From the NCBI GenBank assembly GCA_903930665.1, contig CAIYZI010000257.1:1-8008 (forward strand): 8,008 nt of DNA, given 5' to 3'. Of this stretch, positions 1 through 5,920 are shown in pieces. Position numbers and translations under genes: made by a program. The notes beneath the pieces are model-generated. The model did not search any database. It was not told the DNA's origin and worked only from the letters and a program-made list of their open reading frames with translations. The stretch is from an uncultured beta proteobacterium. Lineage in GTDB: Bacteria > Pseudomonadota > Gammaproteobacteria > Burkholderiales > Burkholderiaceae. The first letter of the stretch is position 1, and every line of letters begins with the position of its first letter.

Positions 1-771
1 ACTATCTATGTCTAAAAATATTAGCCCCATTGATATCAAAAAAATGCCACAAATTGACATGAAATTTGAATGACACTCTTGTAGCTTCTTAAAAATTATT
101 GATTGTTTAATATTGATATAGGCTAACGCGGCTCCAATCAGCAACTCCCATACACGAGTTCCGGGATGATAAAAAACAGAAATTGGGTCATAACCAATGG
201 AGGTTATATTTAACGAAAATGAAGCGGCGAGAGCAACTAAAGTCAAAACTAAAAAATTCAATCGAAACTTATGCGCAATCCAAACCAAAATGGGCCACAA
301 GAGATAGAACTGCTCTTCTATTCCCAAAGACCATAAATGTAAAAGAATCTTTTTTGCTGAACCAGCATCAAAGTATCCACTTTCTCTCCACAGAGTAAAG
401 TTTGATATGAATGCTGCGCCCGATGAAATATGCTTTCCAAGTTGAGAGAATTCTGTCGGTGTGAAGAAAAACCAACCAAACAGAAAGCATGAAATTAATA
501 CGGCAATTAATGCTGGAAATATTCTGCTCGTGCGCCTGTAATAAAAATCAACAAAGCTGAAGCTATCTTTGGCTAGATTTTCAAAAATAATTGTTGAGAT
601 AAGATAGCCAGAGATAACAAAGAAAATATCAACCCCAATGAATCCGCCGCGCACCCAATCAGGAAACGCATGAAAACCGACCACTGATAAAACTGCTAGC
701 GCTCGTAACCCATCAATATCAGGGCGATATTTTGGATGGATAGAGTGGATATGTTTTTGATTGTCGGGCAT
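1..771 (-). CDS. Acyltransferase-3 (OafA/YrhL-type) membrane protein, 5' part only
   Basis: The minus strand is open from the ATG at 771 to the left edge, giving the first 257 residues of a longer protein. I translated it by hand. The N-terminus reads PKYRPDIDGLRALAVLSVVGFHAF, then GGFIGVDIFFVISGYLI, then FYYRRTSRIFPALI, and near residue 145 HLWSLGIEEQFYLLWPI. These are the hallmark blocks of the acyltransferase-3 family, including the R-x-D-G-L-R-A-L-A-V start, the conserved His in the first helix and the SLGIEEQFYL motif. Family members are multi-helix inner-membrane proteins that O-acylate surface polysaccharides or lipopolysaccharide, often with a C-terminal SGNH domain; whether one is present here cannot be seen. 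No clear Shine-Dalgarno precedes the start; a TATTAT hexamer lies about 10 bases upstream. The gene lies outside the tRNA-bounded modules. The family is confident, the acyl acceptor unknown. Confidence 0.93.
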   Translation of the reverse strand, partial: MPDNQKHIHSIHPKYRPDIDGLRALAVLSVVGFHAFPDWVRGGFIGVDIFFVISGYLISTIIFENLAKDSFSFVDFYYRRTSRIFPALIAVLISCFLFGWFFFTPTEFSQLGKHISSGAAFISNFTLWRESGYFDAGSAKKILLHLWSLGIEEQFYLLWPILVWIAHKFRLNFLVLTLVALAASFSLNITSIGYDPISVFYHPGTRVWELLIGAALAYINIKQSIIFKKLQECHSNFMSICGIFLISMGLIFLDIDS

Positions 772-860
772 TAGGAGTTAATAATAAAACAGTGTTGTAG
801 GGGCCTATCTGAATACAGCAATATATCTAGGTTTTTATCGCATGGAATACGGGGTTTATT

Positions 861-898
861 AAAACGCAGGGTTTTTACAGATCAAAATACCTGCTTTT
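861..898. other. Imperfect hairpin in the divergent intergenic gap
   Basis: GCAGG at 866-870 pairs with CCTGC at 890-894. The outer AAAA/TTTT (861-864 with 895-898) extends the stem past a bulged C, and TTTT/AAAA (872-875 with 884-887) can pair inside. It sits between the acyltransferase start and the small protein gene. It could be a 5' leader structure or a weak bidirectional terminator, but there is no uninterrupted T-run. Nothing else was recognised in 772-926. Confidence 0.3.
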
Positions 899-926
899 AC
901 TTAAACCTATTGCGCTAAATATATTG

Positions 927-1109
927 ATGCTGATTAAAGAAGTAGAAACCATCAAACCTATCAAGCCACTGACGCCAGAACAACAGCGTATCAACACGCT
1001 AAAACAACAAGTTAAGCGCAGTCAGGATGCTGTTAAATCAGAAAGACAGCGTCAGCAGGTCGCTAAGGTACAGCAGAGATTAATGAAAGCCAAAGCTATC
1101 AAGCCATAA
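927..1109 (+). CDS. Small basic protein of unknown function (60 aa)
   Basis: Sixty residues from the ATG at 927; a TTG three bases upstream is a less likely start. The protein is highly charged and has no membrane segment. The first 20 residues hold a Pro/Lys stretch (ETIKPIKPLTPEQQR). The rest is one predicted amphipathic helix rich in Lys, Arg and Gln (KQQVKRSQDAVKSERQRQQV and so on), probably a coiled coil or a nucleic-acid-binding helix. I have an impression that short proteins of this style occur in Burkholderiales, but I cannot assign a function. There is no strong Shine-Dalgarno; a TAAATA hexamer lies just upstream. The gene ends 163 bases before the tRNA-Phe and belongs to the apparently conserved chromosomal side of the junction. 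The composition looks like real protein rather than a shadow frame, and nothing overlaps it. Confidence 0.6.
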   Translation: MLIKEVETIKPIKPLTPEQQRINTLKQQVKRSQDAVKSERQRQQVAKVQQRLMKAKAIKP

Positions 1110-1256
1110 GTCAGACAACTACTAGTCCTCTGCCTTACCAACAATCACTCGAACCGTTAAACAGGATCGGCCATCTCCGCGAACCAAGGATTTAAGGGGT
1201 TTTTTCGAGAGTCAGGACAGTTTTCCACTTTTCCCAGGCTGAGGAACACTTTCATT

Positions 1257-1262
1257 TATAAT
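1257..1262 (+). promoter_or_regulatory. -10 box of the tRNA-Phe promoter
   Basis: A perfect TATAAT lies 10 bases upstream of the mature tRNA 5' end, so the start point would fall around 1269. No good -35 is present at 17 bases; TTCCCA at 1231-1236 is the nearest partial match, with a 20-base spacer. No gene was recognised in 1110-1256. Confidence 0.55.
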
Positions 1263-1272
1263 TCCAAGTCTT

Positions 1273-1348
1273 GGCCTGGTAGCTCAGTCGGTAGAGCAGA
1301 GGATTGAAAATCCTTGTGTCGGTGGTTCGATTCCGCCCCGGGCCACCA
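1273..1348 (+). tRNA. tRNA-Phe (anticodon GAA)
   Basis: A complete 76-base tRNA. Acceptor strand GGCCTGG (1273-1279) pairs with CCGGGCC (1338-1344) with one T-G wobble. The D-arm is GCTC/GAGC. The anticodon arm is GAGGA-TTGAAAA-TCCTT with GAA at 1306-1308. The T-arm is GGTGG-TTCGATT-CCGCC (1321-1337). Discriminator A and an encoded CCA end at 1348. It is the only intact tRNA in the window. Its 3' end, from T-loop to CCA, is repeated five more times downstream, so it is the likely founding integration site. Confidence 0.98.
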
Positions 1349-1357
1349 AGAAACACC

Positions 1358-1382
1358 AAAACCACCTTCGGGTGGTTTTTTT
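1358..1382 (+). terminator. Intrinsic terminator of tRNA-Phe
   Basis: AAAACCACC (1358-1366), loop TTCG, GGTGGTTTT (1371-1379), then more T residues. It is a 9-bp stem with a stable tetraloop, 10 bases after CCA. The same terminator is copied after S3 (3198-3221) and S5 (7042-7065). Confidence 0.9.
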
Positions 1383-1407
1383 ATTTCGCCTCAGTTACAT
1401 TGTTGAT

Positions 1408-2598
1408 ATGAAAGCCCTCAAGAAAAGAATTCTCAGCGCTTGTTGTGGCGCCCATATTCTTCATGATGGATATACCGACCTACTTTATGTCATGTTTCCG
1501 ATTTGGCAAATGGCATTTGGTTTATCACTTGCTGAGGTTGGCTCCTTAAAGACTTTGTATTCAGGAGCAATGGCTTCACTACAAGTTCCATCCAGCATGT
1601 TGTCCGAAAGGATTGGTGAAAAGCGCCTTTTGCTGTTTGGCACTTTGATTGCGGCAATAGGATTTTTATTGTCTGGCTGGACGACCGGTTTTTTGGGTTT
1701 AGCCGCATGCTTGGTTCTAAGCGGTATCGGTGCCAGTGTTCAACACCCCCTTTCTTCTTCATTAACTTCTCATGCTTTTGAAGGCCCTGAATTAAGGGGC
1801 GCCTTAAGCACCTATAACTTTTCTGGAGATATCGGAAAGGTCTTATTGCCATCTCTCTGTGCGGCTCTACTGGCAATTTGGGATTGGCATGCCGTAACCA
1901 GTGTGATGGGCTTATTGGGATTGCTTGCCGTCATGTTGTTGGCGCTTGTATTGCCTAAAACAAATATTGCCATTAACGCTAAGGTCCAATCAGATAAACC
2001 CTCTAGCGGTAAAAGCAAAAACGCTGTGGGTAGCAACTTTCTTAATTTAGGCTTTATTTCTCTATCATCAATTGCCGTAATTGATAGTGCCACTCGGATG
2101 GGTTTTCTAACGCTATTACCTTTTCTGTTGATATCTAAAGGGGCAACAGTGACTCAGGTAGGTTTTGCCCTTAGCCTAACTTTCGCTGGTGGTGCCGCAG
2201 GCAAGTTTGTTTGTGGGTTTATTGCCGCACGATTTGGTGTAATCAAAACTACTTTGATCACTGAAATTGCTACAACCATTTTGATGGGCTTAACCTTGCC
2301 ACTAAGCGTAGATGTTGTAATGTTAATGTTGCCATTGGTTGGCATTGCTCTCAATGGAACATCCTCTGGGCTCTATGGAACAGTGCCTGAGTTAGTTCCG
2401 CAACATATGCGATCTAGAGCCTTTGGCGTCTTCTATACGTTAACGATTGGTGCTGGAGCAATTTCACCGCTTGTGTATGGCTTTGCTGGCGACAGGCTGG
2501 GAGTGCCCAATGCCATCGCCCTGATTGCGGGCTCAGTACTGTTGACTCTGCCGCTGACGCTGGGATTAAAAAAGGCTTTTAGAAGATTAGAGGTTTAG
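1408..2598 (+). CDS. MFS transporter, Fsr-like exporter
   Basis: A 396-residue protein from the ATG at 1408. The frame is open further upstream to a GTG at 1372, but that lies inside the tRNA terminator, so I reject it. The sequence is hydrophobic throughout, consistent with 12 helices and a polar central loop near residues 183-212. HILHDGYTDLL at 16-26 resembles the H-x-x-x-D-x-Y start of the fosmidomycin-resistance (Fsr) branch of the major facilitator superfamily. SSMLSERIGEKRLL near 62-75 is the loop-2/3 signature region, and YNFSGDIGKVLLP near 136-148 also fits. Family members are inner-membrane, proton-driven exporters; the substrate cannot be read from sequence. There is no Shine-Dalgarno, and TACATT sits exactly six bases before the ATG. 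The stop is followed six bases later by the S2 repeat, so this gene alone makes up module 1. Confidence 0.9.
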   Translation: MKALKKRILSACCGAHILHDGYTDLLYVMFPIWQMAFGLSLAEVGSLKTLYSGAMASLQVPSSMLSERIGEKRLLLFGTLIAAIGFLLSGWTTGFLGLAACLVLSGIGASVQHPLSSSLTSHAFEGPELRGALSTYNFSGDIGKVLLPSLCAALLAIWDWHAVTSVMGLLGLLAVMLLALVLPKTNIAINAKVQSDKPSSGKSKNAVGSNFLNLGFISLSSIAVIDSATRMGFLTLLPFLLISKGATVTQVGFALSLTFAGGAAGKFVCGFIAARFGVIKTTLITEIATTILMGLTLPLSVDVVMLMLPLVGIALNGTSSGLYGTVPELVPQHMRSRAFGVFYTLTIGAGAISPLVYGFAGDRLGVPNAIALIAGSVLLTLPLTLGLKKAFRRLEV

Positions 2599-2603
2599 AG
2601 ATT

Positions 2604-2650
2604 GGGTTGGGCATCCTCGGCCCTGGTCGATTCCGCCCCGGGCCACCGAA
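2604..2650 (+). repeat. tRNA-Phe 3'-end repeat S2
   Basis: The core at 2627-2648 matches the tRNA T-loop to CC, with CCG in place of CCA. One T of the T-loop is missing on the left edge (GG-TCGATTCC). The left flank GGGTTGGGCATCCTCG (2604-2619) is shared with S4, and GGCATCCTCGGCCC (2610-2623) is identical in S6. GGGC/GCCC (2609-2612 with 2620-2623) can pair. Alternatively GGCCC plus GG (2619-2623, 2625-2626) pairs with CCGGGCC (2638-2644), leaving T2624 bulged. The repeat begins five bases after the MFS stop codon. Confidence 0.85.
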
Positions 2651-2654
2651 TCAT

Positions 2655-2680
2655 AATAGCTCACTTGTTGGGCTATTTTT
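2655..2680 (+). terminator. Terminator following S2
   Basis: AATAGCTC (2655-2662) pairs with GGGCTATT (2670-2677) around loop ACTTGTT, followed by a T-run. It ends plus-strand transcription from the MFS gene and abuts the GNAT stop on the other strand. Its loop and GGGCTATTTT arm are identical to the terminator after S6 and unrelated to the tRNA-Phe terminator. Confidence 0.75.
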
Positions 2681-3086
2681 ACTTCATACCCTTCTTCAGG
2701 ATCCAGGCACTTGGGTGTTGTTCAAAACCAAGGGGCCCATAATATTCCCTTGCCTTTGGGGCGGCCAGTAAAACCAACATACAGTCTTGCTCAAGATACG
2801 ATTTAGTTTCTTTAATCAATTGTTTTCCAATGCCCTGCTTTTGGTATTGAACATCTACTGCTAGGTCTGATAGATAGGCAACATATGAGAAATCAGTCAA
2901 TGATCTAGAGATGCCAACCAACTTATCCTCATCCCATGCTGAAATGATCAGATTGGCATGCTTATACATATTCTCAAATGCTTGCCGATTATTAATGGGG
3001 CGTCTTTCTCCAAGTGTCGACCTAATGTATAGATCTATAGCTTGATCAGCAGAGATTTTGACTAAACTGGAATAGGCAATATTCAT
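2679..3086 (-). CDS. GNAT family N-acetyltransferase
   Basis: A 135-residue protein with one GNAT fold. The acetyl-CoA-binding motif A is seen as LAVDVQYQKQGIGKQL (residues 75-90), with the pyrophosphate loop Q-x-x-G-x-G read as QKQGIG. The C-terminal YYGPLGF (115-121) holds the usual Tyr and the beta-bulge region. The length is normal for a single-domain cytosolic GNAT, which moves an acetyl group from acetyl-CoA to an amine; the substrate is not predictable. It is the only gene of module 2 and, unlike most of the others, runs against the tRNA. The ATG at 3086 gives the full N-terminal strand. No Shine-Dalgarno is close; TATTAA lies about 10 bases upstream and TATAAG further up, either of which could be a -10. 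The stop codon overlaps the terminator shared with S2. Confidence 0.9.
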   Translation of the reverse strand: MNIAYSSLVKISADQAIDLYIRSTLGERRPINNRQAFENMYKHANLIISAWDEDKLVGISRSLTDFSYVAYLSDLAVDVQYQKQGIGKQLIKETKSYLEQDCMLVLLAAPKAREYYGPLGFEQHPSAWILKKGMK

Positions 3087-3142
3087 GGTTTTGGATTTAA
3101 TACACCCCCAGTCTACAGAGGCCTTATAAAAAAGTAAAACAA

Positions 3143-3222
3143 GGACCAGACATCCCTGGTCCTGGTTCGATTCCGCCCCGGGCCACCAAGAAACACCAAA
3201 ACCACCTTCGGGTGATTTTTTC
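3143..3222 (+). repeat. tRNA-Phe 3'-end repeat S3, hybrid flanks, with terminator
   Basis: The core at 3167-3188 is identical to the tRNA. To the right, the tRNA-Phe downstream sequence continues, including its terminator (3198-3206 / 3211-3219, one C-A mismatch). To the left it is not tRNA-like but resembles S2, S4 and S6: CATCCCTGGTCCTGG. A perfect 7-bp hairpin GGACCAG/CTGGTCC (3143-3149 with 3156-3162, loop ACATCC) stands before the core. A competing fold pairs GGTCC and GG (3158-3162, 3164-3165) with CCGGGCC (3178-3184), bulging T3163. Confidence 0.85.
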
Positions 3223-3278
3223 GTTTGCGCCGTAGGATTTTAAATCTGTTGGCTGGCGCTATGGGTTAAGCTATTTCC

Positions 3279-4145
3279 ATGGAAAAAAATAACTTTATGA
3301 CCACGCCCGTTAAGCGATCTTCAACCTCGCTCTTTTCAAATGTGTTCATTGATTTTTATCATTTGGTTGTACGAACAACATGGCCTCGCTTTTTGGCCTC
3401 ATTCGTATTTGTGTTTTTGGCTATTAATTTCCTTTTTGGTTTTTTGTATTTTATTAAAGATGACTCCATTGCTGGCCTGAAAGGAATTGGATTTTTAGAA
3501 TATTTCTTTTTCAGCGTCCAAACCTTAGCCACTATTGGTTATGGAAGCATGTATCCCCAAACACTCTATGGACATATATTGGTGACAATTGAGGCAATGG
3601 TGGGTTTGTTGGGTGTTGGTATGTTTGCGGCTCTCGCATTTGCCAGAATCTCATTACCAAGATCGAGAGTTGTCTTTAGTAAAACCGCTGTAGTGAATAC
3701 ATTTGAAGGTCAGCCAGCACTCATGTTCAGAATGGCTAATGAAAGAAAAAATCGCATCATTGGCGCTGAAGTGGAGTTGAGCCTTTTCATGCAAGAGACC
3801 ACTAAAGATGGTTACAGTATGCGGCGAATATATGACCTCAATTTAGCTCGCAACCATACGCCGATGCTGGCATTGACATGGCTTGTAATTCACCCGATTG
3901 ATGAGAAAAGTCCGCTATCAAAATTCTCTCAAGGAGACTTAGCCAAGGCAGACTTTGCTTTGGTCGCAACTATTAAGGGTTTAGATGAAACTGTTTCCCA
4001 AACAATTCATTCCAATCATACCTATACCTTTGAAGATATTCGGTGGAATCATCGCTTTGTGGATTTGTATCGTAAAAATGAATCTGGCATGAATGATTTC
4101 ATTGATCAGACTTTGATTCACGATACGATCTTAGATACAAGATAG
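3279..4145 (+). CDS. Inward-rectifier-type potassium channel (KirBac family)
   Basis: A 288-residue protein with the full KirBac layout. An amphipathic slide helix (DFYHLVVRTTWPRF, 25-38) is followed by the outer helix (about 39-59), a pore helix and selectivity filter TIGYG (85-89) in QTLATIGYGSMYP, and the inner helix (about 99-122). FARISLPRSRVVFS then leads into a cytoplasmic immunoglobulin-like domain to the C-terminus, with the typical ALMFRMANERKNRIIGAEVEL block. Such channels are inner-membrane tetramers that pass K+. All key pore residues are present, so it should be functional. The start at 3279 is not certain: an in-frame ATG at 3297 is possible and neither has a Shine-Dalgarno. 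TAAGCT sits six bases before the first ATG. The UDG gene follows after 14 bases, so the two are probably co-transcribed. Confidence 0.93.
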   Translation: MEKNNFMTTPVKRSSTSLFSNVFIDFYHLVVRTTWPRFLASFVFVFLAINFLFGFLYFIKDDSIAGLKGIGFLEYFFFSVQTLATIGYGSMYPQTLYGHILVTIEAMVGLLGVGMFAALAFARISLPRSRVVFSKTAVVNTFEGQPALMFRMANERKNRIIGAEVELSLFMQETTKDGYSMRRIYDLNLARNHTPMLALTWLVIHPIDEKSPLSKFSQGDLAKADFALVATIKGLDETVSQTIHSNHTYTFEDIRWNHRFVDLYRKNESGMNDFIDQTLIHDTILDTR

Positions 4146-4159
4146 CATATTCTTAACTG

Positions 4160-4744
4160 ATGGCCCAAGCCCTCCCCAAGCTCGTTAAAGAAATTCGCTC
4201 TTGTATCTTGTGCGCCAAGCATTTGCCATTGGGCCCACGACCCATCATTCAAGTGAGTAGTTCTGCCAAAATCCTCATCGTTGGTCAGGCGCCCGGAGTC
4301 CGAGTTCATGAAACCGGAATTCCATTTAACGATCCTAGTGGCGATCGTCTTAGGGAGTGGATGGGCATTGATAAAGAAATCTTTTATGACGACAAGAAGA
4401 TTGCTCTTGTTCCAATGGGCTTTTGTTTTCCTGGCACAGGTAAATCAGGCGATCTACCTCCAAGACCAGAATGTGCTGATACATGGCGAGTAAAGCTATT
4501 AGAGCAACTACCCAATATCAAGCTAACCATCATTGTTGGTCAATATGCTCAAGCATGGCACTTAGACAAAGGCGGTAAAGAGAATTTGACTGAAACAGTT
4601 ATAGCATGGAGGGACTATTGGCCTAAGGCCATTCCTTTGCCACATCCAAGCCCAAGAAACAACATTTGGTTAAAAAAGAATCCCTGGTTTGAAGAAGAGG
4701 TATTGCCTTCCCTTAGAAGGAAGGTGAAAGCTGTATTGAAGTAG
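4160..4744 (+). CDS. Uracil-DNA glycosylase superfamily protein, iron-sulfur type
   Basis: A 194-residue protein of the COG1573/UDG superfamily. KILIVGQAPGVRVHETGIPFNDPSGDRL (37-64) is motif 1, with the GQAPG active-site loop and the PF-x-D/G-x-SG segment. LPHPSPRNN (160-168) is motif 2, HPS. Four cysteines (C15, C18 as CILC; C89 in GFCFPG; C105 in PECAD) are arranged as CxxC...C-x15-C, the pattern of the 4Fe-4S cluster in family 4/5-type enzymes. The expected role is excision of uracil from DNA in the cytosol. GQAPG differs slightly from the GEAPG of family 4 enzymes, so the exact subfamily and substrate are open. It lies 14 bases after the Kir gene without a clear Shine-Dalgarno, probably translated from the same mRNA. 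The final G of its stop codon already belongs to the GGGTTGGGC shared by repeats S2 and S4. Confidence 0.88.
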   Translation: MAQALPKLVKEIRSCILCAKHLPLGPRPIIQVSSSAKILIVGQAPGVRVHETGIPFNDPSGDRLREWMGIDKEIFYDDKKIALVPMGFCFPGTGKSGDLPPRPECADTWRVKLLEQLPNIKLTIIVGQYAQAWHLDKGGKENLTETVIAWRDYWPKAIPLPHPSPRNNIWLKKNPWFEEEVLPSLRRKVKAVLK

Positions 4745-4793
4745 GGTTGGGCATCATCAAGCCCTAGTCGATTCCGTTCCGGGCCACCAAGAT
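4745..4793 (+). repeat. tRNA-Phe 3'-end repeat S4
   Basis: The core at 4768-4789 differs from the tRNA by two C-to-T changes (CCGTTCC for CCGCCCC) and keeps CCA. The left flank GGTTGGGCATCATCAAGCCC parallels S2, and GGGC/GCCC (4749-4752 with 4761-4764) can pair. AAGATT after the core is shared with S6. This is the most diverged of the cores, suggesting it is older or inactive. Confidence 0.8.
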
Positions 4794-4813
4794 TAAAGGG
4801 TGCGTACCCTTTA
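4794..4813 (+). terminator. Hairpin after S4, possible terminator
   Basis: TAAAGGGT (4794-4801) pairs perfectly with ACCCTTTA (4806-4813) around GCGT. No T-run follows, so termination would be weak. It occupies the same place as the terminators after the other cores, five bases past CCA, but is unrelated in sequence. No gene was recognised between here and 4930. Confidence 0.5.
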
Positions 4814-4930
4814 GCATCAAACCATTATTACTTTAAGACTCGTGCGGGCTATGGTAAGTCTGCATGTTTTTTTGGGGCCTAACTACTTTTATCGCTACGT
4901 GATGGAAGAGTTAATTATTCCGTTTTGATA

Positions 4931-5785
4931 TCACGCTCCTTTAAGGAGCGTGGTGGTGGGGCTAGTCCAAAAGACAACGCGATTTCGCCCTTCATTTTTG
5001 GCTTGATACATTGCTAAGTCAGCTTGATTAACTAATTCATTTAAAAGTATCCCTCGCTCAACTCTGGGATTTTCATTGGGGTTAAAAATAGCAATGCCAA
5101 CACTAATGGTAATTTTTACTGGTGTTGGGGCGCTCGCATCATTTACCGCACTTGCAATATGTTTACACAAACGTTCTGCAATTTGAGTCGCTCCCATGGC
5201 TTCTGTTTCGGGTAAGAGAATCAGAAATTCTTCGCCACCAATACGGCCAATTGCGTCGACTGATCGAATTGCTTCTTTGGAGTGCCTTACTAGGCTGAGC
5301 AAAACTTCATCGCCAACATGATGGCCAAATTGATCATTTACATTTTTAAAATGATCAATATCTATTTCCAGTAAAGCAAAAGATTGCTTATTTCTGCGTG
5401 AGCGATCAATTTCTTCGGAAACTCGATAGAGTATTTCAGTACGACTTAAGCTATTGGTGAGGGGGTCAAATTGTGCAAAGGCTTCAAGTGCTAATTGATT
5501 GGTATCAACTTTGATAAGTATTTTTCTAAGGCCAAGGACGCCGAGTAATAAGAATCCTGAAATTGGTAGTGACAATACTGCGTCTAATAAGTCAAAGCGA
5601 CCAGACTCAAAGATATGAAATATCGGATCAATTCTTCTGCCGATCATTAGGCTAAGACCAGTAGCTAAAAATAACCAGCCCCAGCGATAGATGGTTGCTG
5701 AATATCGAAATAAGGACAGGCTAATGAGCGAGGCAAAGACCTGACATATCAGTGCTAAGCAGTAAAGGCCAATTGCTATATACAA
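4931..5785 (-). CDS. Membrane diguanylate cyclase (GGDEF)
   Basis: A 284-residue protein. Three predicted membrane helices (about 2-25, 34-49, 66-87) are followed by a short linker and a GGDEF domain beginning at DPLT (107-110). Metal and substrate residues are visible: DIDHFKNVND (142-151), the active-site GGEEF (183-187), ISVGIAIF and the closing ADLAMYQAKNEGRNRV. An RSVD inhibitory site (174-177) lies exactly five residues before GGEEF, so product feedback by c-di-GMP is expected. The enzyme should make c-di-GMP from two GTP at the inner membrane. No recognised sensor domain is present; the short membrane part may be the input. The start is TTG at 5785: an in-frame TGA closes the frame upstream, a nearby ATG is out of frame, and AGGG lies six bases before the TTG. 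It diverges from the HD-GYP gene across 135 bases. Confidence 0.92.
   Translation of the reverse strand: MYIAIGLYCLALICQVFASLISLSLFRYSATIYRWGWLFLATGLSLMIGRRIDPIFHIFESGRFDLLDAVLSLPISGFLLLGVLGLRKILIKVDTNQLALEAFAQFDPLTNSLSRTEILYRVSEEIDRSRRNKQSFALLEIDIDHFKNVNDQFGHHVGDEVLLSLVRHSKEAIRSVDAIGRIGGEEFLILLPETEAMGATQIAERLCKHIASAVNDASAPTPVKITISVGIAIFNPNENPRVERGILLNELVNQADLAMYQAKNEGRNRVVFWTSPTTTLLKGA
4932..4952. other. Perfect 21-base palindrome over the GGDEF stop codon
   Basis: CACGCTCCTT (4932-4941) is fully complementary to AAGGAGCGTG (4943-4952) about a single central T. It encodes the last residues and overlaps the TGA stop of the cyclase gene. No T-run follows on the minus strand, so it may be an mRNA 3'-end hairpin or a protein-binding palindrome rather than a standard terminator. 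Confidence 0.6.
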
Positions 5786-5791
5786 AGTGAG

Positions 5792-5795
5792 CCCT
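5792..5795 (-). promoter_or_regulatory. Ribosome binding site that fixes the TTG start of the GGDEF gene
   Basis: On the minus strand TTTAGGG is followed by six bases (CTCACT) and then TTG. It is the only well-placed Shine-Dalgarno seen in the window and decides in favour of the TTG at 5785. Confidence 0.65.
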
Positions 5796-5920
5796 AAATT
5801 TCATTATTAGATTGGATAGATTACAGCTAAAAAATTAAAGAAAGTCTATAGCCGTCAGAAATAATAGGTATACACTCAAATAAAGGGTGAGGGTCTCCAC
5901 AAAACTCACAAAAATAGCAT

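Noticed and set aside
183..398. Open frame of 71 codons on the plus strand
   Set aside because: It lies wholly inside the acyltransferase-3 gene read on the minus strand, whose family motifs are unmistakable.
1165..1212. Possible terminator before the tRNA (AACC ... GGTTTTTT)
   Set aside because: Only about four base pairs can form around a long loop, too weak to annotate.
1372..1407. Upstream extension of the MFS gene to a GTG at 1372
   Set aside because: It would place the start inside the stem of the tRNA-Phe terminator and add residues (VFLFRLSYIVD) encoded by the terminator and spacer.
1490..2354. Three minus-strand open frames (1490-1876, 1812-2093, 2154-2354)
   Set aside because: They are antisense shadows of the MFS gene, with no recognisable domain and low-complexity composition.
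4118..4493. Open frames at 4118-4309 (minus) and 4281-4493 (plus)
   Set aside because: Both overlap the uracil-DNA glycosylase gene in other frames; the glycosylase motifs fix the real frame.
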